A DNA stretch of 64,000 nt from Adiantum capillus-veneris (Eukaryota; Streptophyta; Polypodiopsida; Polypodiales; Pteridaceae). A program made the position numbers and the translations under genes. Below the pieces are notes generated by a model. The model made no database searches, was not told where the DNA came from, and saw only the letters and a program-made list of their open reading frames with translations. The DNA is taken from NCBI GenBank assembly GCA_014529385.2, contig CM043955.1, positions 146,904,140 through 146,968,139 of the forward strand. The letters run 5' to 3'. Shown piece by piece: positions 48,281 to 58,784 of this stretch. Positions within the stretch are counted from its first letter, which is position 1. Each line of letters begins with the position of its first letter.

Positions 48281-48835
48281 AACTACTTCAGAGTTGAGTT
48301 CTTTCTTGGGTTATGTGAATTTCTATAGAAGATTTGTACATAAGTTTGCTTCTCAAGCAGTACCACTATATGAGCTTACAAAGAAGACCAGTAAGTTCAA
48401 CTGGACTGCTGAATGCGAGGAGAGCTTCCAAAATCTGAAAAAAGCCATTACTAGTAAATCAGTCCTTAGGCAGCCAAACTGGGATATTATTTACCACTTA
48501 CATGTCGATGCTTCAGGATTGGTAATGGGGGCAGTATTAGCTCAACGAGAAGGAAGAACTGATTATCCGATTTATTTTGCCAGTTGTAGATTCAGTCAGG
48601 CTGAACAAGGCTATACAACTACTGAGAGAGAAGCCCTTGGAATGGTTTTCAGTGCTACAAAGTTCAGGCATTACCTATTGGGAAAGTTATTCCATTTTTA
48701 TGTAGACCATCAAGCTCTTCTGTTTCTGATTAATAAAGTCATTATTCAAGGTAGGCTGATAAGATGGATGATGTTTCTAATGGAATTTGAATTCAGAATT
48801 TTCCATAAGCCTGGCTGAAACCATTGTGGAGCTGA
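48237..48835 (+). pseudogene. Inner gypsy RT connection and RNase H
   Basis: It begins 'APRTTSELSSFLGYVNFYRR', then 'PLYELTKKTSKFNW', and RNase H 'LHVDASGLVMGAVLAQREG' with catalytic Asp, 'TTEREALGMVFSATKFRHYL' (catalytic Glu) and 'HFYVDHQALLFLI' (catalytic Asp). The frame ends at TGA 48,816-48,818 within '[13 protein letters not shown]', where family members have Lys or Arg; CGA fits. Nothing but point mutations separates this domain from function. Confidence 0.92.
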
Positions 48836-50232
48836 TTTTCTTTCAAGAAGTACGGAAGGATATTCAAAATCACCCTTGAGAGATGAACCAGTGGATGCTG
48901 ATTTATTTCAGTTAGAGGTAGAAGACTCAGTGGATCCTGAATGGTATGATATTTATCAATTTCTTTCCCAAGGTGCCTTTCCAGAGGATTGGAAGCAGAA
49001 TCAGAAGAAAGCTCTGATCATAAAAAGCCTGAAATTTACTATCATAGGAGGATTACTTTATCGACTGGGTGTTGATGGTATACTTCGACGATGTGTCCCT
49101 ATGGAAGGAAGAATGCAAGTAATTTCAGAAGCGCATAATGGTGAACCTGGTGGACACTTTTCCAACGAAGTAACCTATATGAAGATTCTGCAAGCTGGTC
49201 TCTGGTGGCAAACATTGATTGCTAATGTCAAAAGTTTTTGTAAAACTTGTGACATATGCCAAAGAATGGATCGACCAACAGCTGCAGATATGACTCCCTT
49301 GATGCCAATACAACCACTGGGAGTATTCATGAAATGGGGACTAGATTTTATGGGACCTTTTAAGAAGGTTACTCCCAGGAAGAACAAGTACATACGAATG
49401 GCTACTTGTTATGTCACCAAGTGGGTTGAAGCTAAGGCTCTTCTTGACAACACAACCAAGTCAACTGCAAGGTTTCTATTTGAGAATATTGTCTGCCGAT
49501 ATGGATTTCCAGTAGAGATTGACCGATCAAGGAACACATTTTATCAACGACACTATGGAAATCCTATTGGATATGCTTTTAGTCAAACATCGGAAATCTA
49601 CTCCTTACTATCCCATATGTAATGGATAGGCTGAAAGTAGCAACAAGACAATAAAGACTATTCTCACTAAGGTGGTGCAAAAGAAACCAGGCCAGTGGGA
49701 TTTGAAACTTCAGACTGCTCTATGGGCTTATAGGACAGCTTATAAGGTAACTACTAGAATGACACCATTCAGAATGGTGTATGGCACTAAAGCTGTGGTT
49801 CCCATGGAGTTTTTGATCCCAAGTTTGAGAATGGCTGTGAAGTATGGCTTAGACTTCAACCATAATCTTAAAAAACAGCTAGATGAACTCAGGCAAAGGG
49901 CTATGTTGGAACAAGAAATTGTTCAACAACGAAGAAAGCACTGGCATGATCGCGGAATTACAGTTCGGGAATTTCAAAAAGGAGATTTGGTGCTTCTATA
50001 TTAGTCTACAGTGGGTCCAAAGAAGCTGAACCTGAAGATTGCCTGGGCAGGACCATTTGAGGTAGATTGGGTCTTCTCCAATGCCACAGTCAGACTGAAA
50101 GATTTATCTGGATTGTTGTTGCTAGGAGTATATAATGGGGCAAAGATCAAGCTTTATTATTCAGAGGCTAGAGAAACTGGGCAAGAACAAGGTACTAAGG
50201 AACTGGAACTTACTGATCAAGAGATACCATAA
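48836..50232 (+). pseudogene. Inner gypsy integrase
   Basis: The zinc domain reads '[20 protein letters not shown]' and '[11 protein letters not shown]' (HHCC). The core starts '[14 protein letters not shown]' (first catalytic D) and '[20 protein letters not shown]'. The second D region is damaged near 49,500-49,560, where '[17 protein letters not shown]' replaces the usual S-D-x-G-x-x-F. After TAG at 49,627 (CAG fits: 'NG-AESSNKTIK') the catalytic Glu follows. The C-terminal part 'LWAYRTAYKVTTRMTPFRMV' and, after TAG at 50,002, 'KKLNLKIAWAGPFEVD' (a GPF/Y-like module) reach 50,232. No chromodomain is visible. Confidence 0.9.
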
Positions 50233-50496
50233 TCAGCCATTTTTGGACTTTTTCATGTGCAACCAGTTCCAATTTCAGAACCAGTACCAGAAGAACCAGA
50301 TCAGGCTGACCTTAGAATCAGTACCAGTATGGTCGAGCCAAACTAGAAATCAGTCCAGTATCAATGGAGGCACACTTTCCAATTTTTAAGCGCCCAACGG
50401 TCAGATGGCATGCCAATTATTATTATTTCAAGGATGGGTTGCAGTCTTGTCCAATGCATGTCTGCCACGACAGTAGCGACGCACACAAGTCTAGGA

Positions 50497-52540
50497 ATGG
50501 CGAGTGGTGGAGCTTTTATGGCGCGAACACGTATAATAGTCAAAAGAGTTAGCATTTTTCCTCATGAATCCCCTGCGCGACGCTTTCCTCCTGCTAACCA
50601 TTCGCCATCGCCAAGCTCTGAGGTTTCTTCGCTATAGCCGCAAACCTCGACCTTTGAAGAGACAGTTGACTGTCAGCTAGCCTTGCCAGCGACACCAAGG
50701 TACGCCTTTGACACGACAAGTAAGTCAGCTTCTCCTTTGCCTGTTTCATCGTCATCGTCTTCAGAGTGTATGGGTAGAAGGAAACGCTCGGAGAAGATGC
50801 AGGAGTCTCTTGAGGAAACCTAGGCCATAGTTGCTGCTGCAAAGGCAAGCCTTCCCATTATACCGTACAGGAAAATCCAGCGTTATGTATTCACTGACCA
50901 AGCAATGACTCTGCTACAACTCTAGGATCTTCGAGTTGTGTTGCAAGCTACAAGAATTGCTTTTGACGCAGACATCATCAAGAAAGTTCTTGACTCCTTC
51001 GACGCTGAAGATGGCAGTGCCATGGTAAATGGTAGAAAGGTGTCGGTGACACTAGAAACCATAGCTTTTGCATTCAAAATGCCCAACGAGCCCAAACCAT
51101 CTGTGGAAAATGCACAACAGATAAGTATAGCTCTGAAGGAGGATGAAGTGGCTAAACGTAAGTGCAAGGTAAGTGGTCAAGGAGTTCCAGTAGCAGGACT
51201 GGAAGCTTCCACTGCTTACAGGTTTGTAGCCGAAGCAGTAAGCCTTAAAACAACCCAACGTATGTATCCGAAAAACGTTTTGCTATGTTGTTGGCCAAGA
51301 TATTGGATCCACAGGTTCCTATTAACCTTTGTCAAATTCTCTCGCATAATGTACTCCAGCAAACTGCCAAGCTAAAATCTCAAAATGTTTTTAAAGCTTG
51401 GTATGTTTGGCAATTCTTGTATTGGGCTACTGCTGCAGATGTTAATGAGCAGGTAGAAGGCTTGGAGTGAGAAGCCAATTTCTGACCCTAAGAACATTGA
51501 GCTGTCTTGAGACGACGAAGCAATGGACAGTCAGACTACTTCAACAGACCTAAAAATAAAAGCAACTGCAGAACAGGCTGGTAGTTCAAAGAAGCCAAAG
51601 ACTACACTGACAAAGAGCAGTGAGTTTTTGAAACAGATAGAAAGACGTGTCAAGACAGTGAATACTGAGAAAGTTGTAGTAAGCAAGACAGAGTAGCAAT
51701 CTGCTCAGAAGATTGTGCCTAGCTAGTCAGTAGCACAAAGTGCAGTTGCTACTGGTTCTGGGAAAGATTAGGCCAAGCCATCCACTTCTGACATGATAGC
51801 AGACCAGTCAGTGGACAAAGTCAAGAGCCACATGGACAAAGGCAAAGGTCCAGCTTCTTCGACTCTGCCAGGTGGAGTTCCTACTCCAAATACTGAACAC
51901 ATTCTGCAACTGGTAAAACAGGACAAGTTGCAACAAATGCAGACTCATCAATTTAAAGGGCATCTTATGCTACGCAAAGCTGATTATGCAACTTTACTCT
52001 ACATGGCTCCAGTGACAATATATGAGCCTACTGATTCTCATCCAACCACAGTTAAGAGACAGATGCTCAGTCCTCATACAGTCTTCTTGGAATACCATTG
52101 TCAGTTGTATGGGACAACTGATGGAGGCTGCTGGATCAGAAGATGAAGTGAAAAAGCTTAAAACTGACTTGAAGGAGGCACAAGATCAGATTGAAAAGCT
52201 CCAAAAAGCCCGGGAAGAGCAGAATATACAGCACAGGGTACTGGAAGCTCATTTAGAAAGGACTAATGAGTTGTTAAACAAGAAGCTAGCTAAGGCTGAA
52301 TCTGAAATAATGATCATCAAGAATCAACGAAGTGAAGCACTGAGAGCTGCAGAATGGGATGAAACAATGCTCATGATGAAGCGGGCGGAATTCAAAAACG
52401 TGTTAATTCCCCGTACAGCTCTGAAGGCCTCTCTGACTGAAAGATACATCTATAGCAGCTTGTCTGAAATTCTAAATCCATCAGGCAATGCTGTTGTCAA
52501 TTTAGAGAATTTGAAGTCCTTGATGGAAAGTATGTAGAGT
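50497..52540 (+). pseudogene. Extra sense-strand coding region between integrase and 3' LTR (function unknown)
   Basis: From ATG at 50,497 one frame is readable to about 51,270, broken only by TAG at 50,635, 50,821 and 50,923 (CAG fits all three). It starts with a basic, Ser/Pro-rich segment ('RIIVKRVSIFPHESPARRFP'), then a compact, less biased domain ('LRVVLQATRIAFDADIIKKV', 'NGRKVSVTLETIAFAFKMPN'). After a frame change, 'WYVWQFLYWATAADVNEQVE' follows. A polar Lys/Ser/Thr-rich linker from about 51,469 carries stops at 51,508, 51,694, 51,724 and 51,769 (again CGA/CAG fits). From about 52,140 to 52,540 lies a coiled coil ('LKTDLKEAQDQIEKLQKARE'). There is no signal peptide or clear membrane segment, so it does not look like an envelope gene. 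The globular part vaguely recalls the Athila ORF1/plant-transposon-protein folds; not established. Confidence 0.65.
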
Positions 52541-53228
52541 GATTTGCAGGACAAGCAAGAGAAACAGAGCTGCCAAGATTCTTTCTAGCATTGTATCCTC
52601 AACATCCAGAACCAATTGATCGCCTTACATACTTCAAAATGACTGATGATCTTCAGGATTGGTATGAGCGATCGACTGTGGAATGGAAGACTTGGCAAAC
52701 GGTGTTCAATGATGCTCTCTAAATCAATGATATTCAGGCACTGAAAGAGGAGATGCATAGGATCCAGCGGTGTATGAGCGATCGACTGTGGAATGGAAGA
52801 CTTGGCAAACGGTGTTCAATGATGCTCTCTAAATCAATGATATTCAGGCACTGAAAGAGGAGATGCATAGGATCCAGCGGTGTATGGGCCAGTGGAAGAT
52901 TCAAGTGTGAGGACTGACCAGGATTACTAATCGTTGCTACAACTAACGTCGAATCTTCTAAATTTCCTGAAAAAGACATTGCAGCAAAGCCGGGTCTGGC
53001 ACCACAGTACAGGGAGATGGTTGAGATTCTTTTCGAAGCTCGAGTCAAAACTAATCAGCCTCTTCTAGAAGGATGGATCCATACTGCTTTGCATTGTCAG
53101 AAGCTGGCCAGAACTAGAATTAGCAAGGGCAGGCGTCAGCATCAGACAGGGGAATTTTTCAGAAATTTTGGAATCTTGCCAAAATTCAAGAAAGAAGGGA
53201 AGGATGTAGACGGCTGGATAGTTCACTA
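52541..53228 (+). pseudogene. Tail of the extra coding region and 3' untranslated part
   Basis: A further frame reads 'LPRFFLALYPQHPEPIDRLT' and 'LQDWYERSTVEWKTWQTVF' (about 52,585-52,715) up to TAA at 52,720 (CAA fits), then the 110-bp duplication. Another frame (53,017-53,247) reads 'MVEILFEARVKTNQPLLEGW' and runs into the LTR. These look like decayed continuation of the same protein. No clean polypurine tract precedes the LTR; the bases before it are 'ggatagttcacta'. Confidence 0.55.
52663..52882 (+). repeat. 110-bp tandem duplication in the inner gypsy 3' region
   Basis: Copies start at 52,663 and 52,773 ('tatgagcgatcgactgtgg') and are almost identical over 110 bp, with the second ending 'cggtgtatgggcc'. 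110 is not a multiple of three. Confidence 0.95.
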
Positions 53229-53683
53229 TGTGGGAACGTCTTCTTAGGAGATGGGCAGCGAATTACTTAGTAATTACTATGGTAATTACTACAGTAAACC
53301 CAAAGTGTATAAATAGGGCCCATTACATTGTAATCGGGTTGGCAATTGTTATCATTTGGGTTAGGCCTTGGCTATACTTGTACTTGAGAATCATTGGCAG
53401 TATTGTCGGCTGTACTTTCTCTTTGTAAATCATATTAGTTGTAATCTTGATCTATAATTCTAATCATGGCATATATTCCAGTTATACTTACTTCTCGTCC
53501 AATCTTCTGAATCTGAACCTCGTTTCCAGTACATAAGTCTGATTCTTATTTCAGTATCCAAATTCCAGTTTAGTCTCTGATTTCTGTCCAGTCTGCAGTC
53601 TAAAATCTTTCTACACTAGTAGCTGAAATCTTCCAACACTAGAATTAGCTGTCTCAAGTGATCAGCTCCATTTCCATTGATCA
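53229..53683 (+). repeat. Inner gypsy 3' LTR
   Basis: From 'tgtgggaacgtcttc' to 'ccattgatca', followed by ACTA, the probable target duplication. TATA at 53,308. Most differences from the 5' LTR are transitions. Confidence 0.92.
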
Positions 53684-54025
53684 ACTATCCTTACTTGATA
53701 ATAGCCACTTTTTAGGTCAATCTTACTAAAGTAGGTGGACCATTGTAGCTTATCAAATAGGTCTTCTACCCATGGAACGGGAAACCTATTCTTGATAGTG
53801 ATCCTATTTAGTGCTCTATAGTCAACACACATACGATATGTGCCGTCTTTGTTTTGCACTAATAGCACAGGTGAGCAAAATGGAGATGAGCTAGGCCTAA
53901 CCATGCCCTTCTCAACTAACTCATGCACTTGTCTCATAATCTCCTCTTGTTGAGCTTGAGAAACTCTATAGGGAGGTTTATTAGGCGGTGACCTTCTTGG
54001 AAGAAGTTCAGTTGCATGGTCATCA
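53684..54025 (-). pseudogene. Outer gypsy RT, first half
   Basis: The minus strand reads '[20 protein letters not shown]', '[20 protein letters not shown]', '[20 protein letters not shown]' and '[16 protein letters not shown]', the N-terminal RT motifs of Ty3/gypsy including the first catalytic Asp. It stops at the inner element's 3' LTR; the remaining RT motifs continue at 44,007. A few residues ('E-G-D-E-W-K' in relatives) are not recovered at the junction, so a small deletion accompanied or followed insertion. Confidence 0.92.
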
Positions 54026-54904
54026 TTGCCTCATTTAGGAGGTAGTTCACAAGGGATGTTGTCAATAAAAGCATCTTGAAACCCCTTGAGAAAATTGGAT
54101 AACTCTAATTCCTTGTGATTGTTTATATTTTCTTTTGCTAAAGCATTAGGTTCATTTTGAGAATCTTTAACAAAAATCATGTACACGGAAATAGAGCTCT
54201 TTATTGACTTACTGAAAGCTTGCGTATGTACAGCGGGTATGGTGTTACCCATTTCCTTAGCATCTATGTACATATCTTTTTCCTTGAACATAAAGTAGAT
54301 TCTCCTTTTAGGGAATCTACATTGGCAACTATGAGATCAAACCATGGTACCCCTAGGATTACATCCTCATGCTTGAGAGGAGAGATAAAGAGTCCTCTTT
54401 GTCCACATAGCTTTGGACATGGACCCTCAATTTCTTGATTAAGGGAGTGACTGAATCTTCTTGTCCCTTGAAAGCACCATCTACGACGGGTAGGACATCT
54501 CCCATCTTGTAAGCTTGTATGCCTAGCTTGGTGGCCAACTCTGTGGATATGAAATTGTGAGTAGAACCATGGTCAAAGAGAATAAAATCATCATGTTCTC
54601 TTACCTTTCCCCAAGCATGGCATAGAGGAGATCCTTTGTGGTGAGGTTGCTCTTCTTGGATTGTGACCAAGGTAGCTCTAGGAGGCTCATGGTGGGTGTT
54701 ATTTTGGGGATAAGCACGATATGCATTCCCTTGCTCACCGTACTTGAAACAACAGTTATCCTTGTGATAACTCTCAAGATTTTCAGGAGAGAGTTTGTTT
54801 TTGCCTTTGTAAACTCCCTTCTCCTTAGCTTTGGTGGGATTTCCCTTTGGAAACTTTTGGACATTGTCCTTCCCCTTAGGCTCATTGGAACCCTTTTTTT
54901 CCAT
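54026..54904 (-). pseudogene. Outer gypsy zinc knuckle, protease and linker
   Basis: It reads 'CCFKYGEQGNAYRAYPQNN', a decayed CCHC knuckle (C-x2-C-x4-H-x4-C with Tyr for the second Cys and for the His region), then the protease 'DDFILFDHGSTHNFIST' with D-H-G-S in place of the usual D-S-G-S/A. It continues 'LATKLGIQAYKMGDVLPVVD' and, in another frame, 'FLKGFQDAFIDNIPCELPP' leading into RT. The Asp of the active site is kept. Frame changes lie near 54,360 and 54,030. Confidence 0.85.
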
Positions 54905-56196
54905 GGGCTTAGAATTTCTTTTAGCCCCTGTTTGGAAATTGATTCAAGAAGCCACCATAGTATGGTGTATAACCGCGGATATGGTGTGTGGCCTTTGGAA
55001 AATGACATACTCCACCATTTCTTCAGTTAAGCTTGCACAAAATTGTTGCTTTTGCTCTCCAAAATCCATCTTTTTGAAGACAGTGGCTTTGAGATGTAGG
55101 TCCCAAAACTTCTCTACATATTTGTGAATGGATTCGTAGGGACATAGCTTCAAGATTCTCCATTCGGTGAGTACTTTTTCTTTGGCATTGGTGGGCAAAA
55201 ACTGCTTCATAATGGAAGCTCTTAAAGCTTTCCATGTTCGTGGAGTTTCACCATTGGCCCGTAGGCTAGACCACCATTGCCTAGCGGACTTTTGAAAGTG
55301 CGTAGCTACATGGCATAGCTTAGAGGACTCTGTGAAGCCCTCATCTCCAAATGTCGCATCAAATTGTTGGATGAAATCCAAGACTTTGTCCGTAGCACCA
55401 AAGGTGCCATCGTAGGTAAGGAAAGAAATTCTCTTTCCTCCCCCTTTGAACTTCTTGAGCTTGGACGACCTCTTCCATGCGGCATAGGATTTTTTATGGC
55501 CTCTTCTTTTCAATGGTTCAAAAGTTGCACCATCGCTTTCTTCAGAAGATGAAGAATTTGAGGAAGATGGAGAAGAGGGTGACCTCTTTCTCGCCTTTTT
55601 CTTGCCTTGATCTTCTTTATCTGCACCATCACTTTCATAAGAGGAAGAGGATGAAGAAGATGGAGAAGAGGGTGTCCTCTTTCTTGCCTTTTTTTCTCTT
55701 GATTTTTTTCATCCCTCTTTGAATTATGGTGTGGAGAGGTGTGTGATGGTCTTCTCCGCTTAGGAGGTGATGGAGAGCATTTAGCCTGCCATCTTCGTGG
55801 AGCCATCTCCATCAAGGTGGTAGGAGACTCACTTATTTCTCGTTCCTTCAGTGGGGGATCTTGAGTTATCCTTTGGGAAGGAGATGCATCATCAAGGAGA
55901 AAATTTTTGAGCCCTCTGAATGGATCCTCTTCTTCTTCCGAAATCAGAGAGAGGCCTTTTTTGGGAGTCTCACAAGGAGGCTTCCTAGGTACTCTCTCGT
56001 CATGGTGGGGATCTTGGAGAGTCCCATGAGCATGGAGTTGCTATTGCACTTCACTTTGGAGGGATGGATTGACCATGGCTTGTTGAAGCCTAGAAACAAG
56101 GTAGTTAACAAGCATAGGGGCATCATTAGTAGCCTGCTCATTCGCAAAATCAAAGTTATCAACATTAATTTCACTCTCTTTACTATTGTCAGCCAT
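54905..56196 (-). pseudogene. Outer gypsy gag
   Basis: ATG at 56,196 starts 'MADNSKESEINVDNFDFANE', then 'MLVNYLVSRLQQAMVNPSLQ', TAG near 56,043 and an RS/Ser-Pro-rich stretch (about 55,800-55,550), containing two similar 'KRSPSSPSSS'-type segments. The capsid follows in a shifted frame from 55,513: 'ISFLTYDGTFGATDKVLDFI', 'KLCHVATHFQKSARQWWSSL' and 'RILKLCPYESIHKYVEKFWD', which is the retrotransposon gag (Retrotrans_gag type) signature with the W-W motif. Gag packages the RNA. Confidence 0.88.
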
Positions 56197-56483
56197 TCTA
56201 ACAACTTTTAGGTGTACTTTGGCACTTCAAGCCCTACTTTCTACTCCTCTTTACCCCTTTAGAAAAATCACTCAAGCTACTATACTCGTGGTTCAAATAC
56301 CATTAATTGCAAGGAATAGAAGAAATGGTCTTTCAACACCAAAACAACATCGGCTCCTGTCAAGCTAGGCGCACTGCAAGGTTGAAAAATTCCTATCTAC
56401 TTACTCATTCGTAGTTAATAATAACAACCATTTATAGCTAGCTTGAGGACCTCCCTTCTAGAGCAAGAAAAGAGAAACCTTGT

Positions 56484-56495
56484 GCTCTGATACCA
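56484..56495 (-). promoter_or_regulatory. Primer binding site of the outer gypsy (initiator Met tRNA)
   Basis: The minus strand reads TGGTATCAGAGC one base after the LTR end (56,497), the standard plant iMet-tRNA primer site. Confidence 0.93.
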
Positions 56496-56496
56496 A

Positions 56497-56680
56497 TGTA
56501 ACATTTAATGGCCTAGTAACTTGTGTGTAGCGAAAACTAACATGAACATAGTGAGCATTTCATTAGAATAGGTTCCTAATGAGAATAACAAGAGTGCTTG
56601 GGTGGAGAGAGCAACAAAAGGCATAACACCTAGTTAGATAGAATGAACAATACTTCAAAAGAGAGAGAAATTAATCTATT
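56497..56680 (-). repeat. Outer gypsy 5' LTR, part proximal to gag
   Basis: It begins (plus orientation) 'tgtaacatttaatggcc' and aligns with 39,950-40,105. It is interrupted by the copia element at CTATT (56,676-56,680). Confidence 0.9.
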
Positions 56681-56906
56681 TGTAGAGTGCGCAGATGATG
56701 GAGAAGGTAGGAAATAAGACTCTACACACACACACATCGAGACACACACACACAATCGTTACCCTGCAACAGCCATTCAATGAGCTGCTATTCTCTTCTT
56801 CTTTTTTCTTGAACTATTATCCAAAGTATATTTACAACACAGTATAGTCAGTGTCCGGCCGCCCATAGCACAATGGACATATTCTTTAACATCATATTCT
56901 TTAACA
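56681..56906 (-). repeat. Copia 3' LTR
   Basis: From 'tgtagagtgcgcag' to 'ctttaaca'. Its minus-strand start contains the doubled phrase 'gttaaagaatatg', and it includes a variable CA run. Confidence 0.96.
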
Positions 56907-56920
56907 CTCCCCCTAAAGCT
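56907..56920 (-). promoter_or_regulatory. Copia polypurine tract
   Basis: The minus strand reads 'gctttagggggag' directly before the 3' LTR, the expected plus-strand priming site. Confidence 0.85.
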
Positions 56921-56930
56921 CATAGTGAGC

Positions 56931-58034
56931 TTACATATGATGGATTATCAATGCTTCACGAAAGTAGTAAAACTTCTCCTTTCCAAGAGCTTTTGTGAAT
57001 ATATCCACAACTTGATCATTTGTCTTCACATACACCAAATCAATATCACCTACCAAAACTTTTTCTCTAATGAAGTGATAATGTACCTCAATGTGTTTAG
57101 TGCGAGCATGGTAGACTGGATTCTTTGCCAACATGATGCTGCTAATATTGTCACAATATATAATGACACTGTCAAGATAGTCAAAACCAAAGTCTACCAT
57201 AAGTACTCTCAACCATGACTCTTCACATGCTGCCAAAGCTACTCCGCGATATTCAGCTTCTATACTTGATAATGCTACAGTTGATTGTTTCTTGCTACTC
57301 CAACTTATCATTCCATTGCCAATGGAAAATGCATAACCACTTGTAGATCTTCTATCCATAAAATCTCCTGCCCAATTTGCATCTGTGTAACCATAAAGAA
57401 AAAGCTTCCCATTCTTTTCATAAAACATTCCATAATTGACAGTGGCTTTCACATATCTCATAATCCGTCTCACTGCATCAAGATGACTTTTACATGGCTT
57501 TTGTATGAATTGACTCACAACACCCACTGCATAACTCAAATCTGGCCTTGTTATTGTCAAGTAAATAAGGCTTCCAACCATCTTGCGGTACATAGTGACA
57601 TCCTCAATGTAATGTCCATCATCAAACAACTTCACATTTTGATCAAGAGGTGTATCAACCGGTTTGCATGTTGTCATTCCATACTTCTCAAGCATATCCA
57701 ATGCGTATTGTCTTTGTATCATCCAAATTCCTGATAAAGTATTGACAATTTCAATTCCCAAGAAATATCTCAACTCACCAAGATCCTTCATGTTGAATTC
57801 TTTCAACAAACTCTTCTTGACATGCAAAATTTGCTCATCATGACTTCCAGTGAGAATCCAGTCATCAACATAGATAACAATAACGACTATCTCTTCATCA
57901 ACATGCTTCAAAAACAATGAGTGATCAGCAGTAGACTGTTTAAATCCAATCTTCTTCAAGAATCTGGTTATCTTTTCACACCAAGCTCTAGATGCTTGCT
58001 TCAAACCATACAATGCTTTCTTCAACTTACACAC
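56931..58034 (-). pseudogene. Copia reverse transcriptase (C-terminal part) and RNase H
   Basis: An open frame of 367 codons. It starts at 'CKLKKALYGLKQASRAW' and continues with 'FLKHVDEEIVVIVIYVDDWI' (catalytic YVDD, 57,861-57,872), 'KDLGELRYFLGIEI', 'CKPVDTPLDQNVKL', 'YRKMVGSLIYLTITRPDLSY', RNase H 'GYTDANWAGDFMDRRSTSGY' and 'IEAEYRGVALAACEESWLR', ending 'IIHHM'. All catalytic residues visible are kept. It is separated from upstream pol by a frameshift between 58,050 and 58,034 and by TAG at 58,072-58,074 ('EEEIYMI-PEG', CAG fits). Confidence 0.95.
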
Positions 58035-58071
58035 ATAAATATGGAAACTCTGGATGTTGATAACCCTCTGG

Positions 58072-58614
58072 CTATATCATATAAATTTCTTCTTCCAAGT
58101 CACCATTCAAGAATGCATTATCGACATCCATTTGCCGTAACTTCCAACCAAACATACTTGCCATTGCTATCACCAATCTGACTGTTGTCATCTTTGCAAC
58201 TGGACTAAATGTCTCATCATAATCAAGACCTTTTGTTTGTGCATAACCTTTAGCAACAAGTCTCTCTTTGTATCTTTCCACACTACCATCTGACTTGCAC
58301 TTGACTTTGTACACCCATTTTGAACCAATTGCTTTATTTCCACTTGGTAAGTGAACCAAATCCCAAGTGTCATTCTTCACAAGAGCATCCATCTCATCAT
58401 CCATAGCTGACTCCCATTCTGATTTTCCAATTGCCTCTTGAAAACATGTAGGCTCTTTATGTTGCACACGTGAAACCATGTATGCATAATGTGTACGCAT
58501 GTAATCGTTGTATGTCAATCTATCAACTGCATAACGCACCCTCTCTGATCTTCTCAACTGTGGTGCACTCTTCTCTTCAACTCTTGCATATGGGGGTGCA
58601 TTCCGATTTTCCAA
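58072..58614 (-). pseudogene. Copia RT, N-terminal part
   Basis: It reads '[20 protein letters not shown]', '[20 protein letters not shown]', '[20 protein letters not shown]', '[20 protein letters not shown]' and '[20 protein letters not shown]', the opening RT motifs of copia including the first catalytic Asp. It starts inside the 184-bp duplication and ends at the TAG at 58,072. Confidence 0.93.
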
Positions 58615-58784
58615 TTGCCTCTTGAAAACATGTAGGCTCTATATGTTGCACACGTGAAACCATGTATGCATAATGTGTACGCATGTAATCGTTGTATGTC
58701 AATCTATCAACTGGATAACGCACCCTCTCTGATCTTCTCAACTGTGGTGCACTCTTCTCTTCACCTCTTGCATATGGGGGTACA
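58417..58784 (-). repeat. 184-bp tandem duplication in copia pol
   Basis: Copies at 58,417-58,600 and 58,601-58,784, offset exactly 184 bp, nearly identical ('gattttccaattgcctcttg' in both). 184 is not a multiple of three, so the upstream 966-codon frame runs into the second copy and ends out of frame. Confidence 0.96.

Larger units (their letters stand above)
44008..53683 (+). mobile_element. Inner Ty3/gypsy LTR retrotransposon with extra 3' coding region
   Basis: A 9.7-kb plus-strand element flanked by LTRs of 472 and 455 bp (TG...CA). Its order is gag, protease, RT, RNase H, integrase, then about 2.9 kb of further sense-strand coding-like sequence before the 3' LTR. The direct repeat ACTA (or AACTA, sharing a base with the LTR end) at 44,003-44,007 and 53,683-53,687 is the probable target duplication. 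It sits inside the RT of the outer gypsy element. Integrase lies downstream of RT, as in Ty3/gypsy. No chromodomain is seen after integrase. RT motif 'FMDDFTVYS' recalls the Athila/Tat branch, in which extra ORFs are common; branch assignment is tentative. Confidence 0.9.

Noticed and set aside
50497-52540. Envelope gene of an errantivirus-like element
   Set aside because: No signal peptide, furin-like site or transmembrane segment could be seen. The region is basic, polar and coiled-coil, so the envelope reading is not supported.
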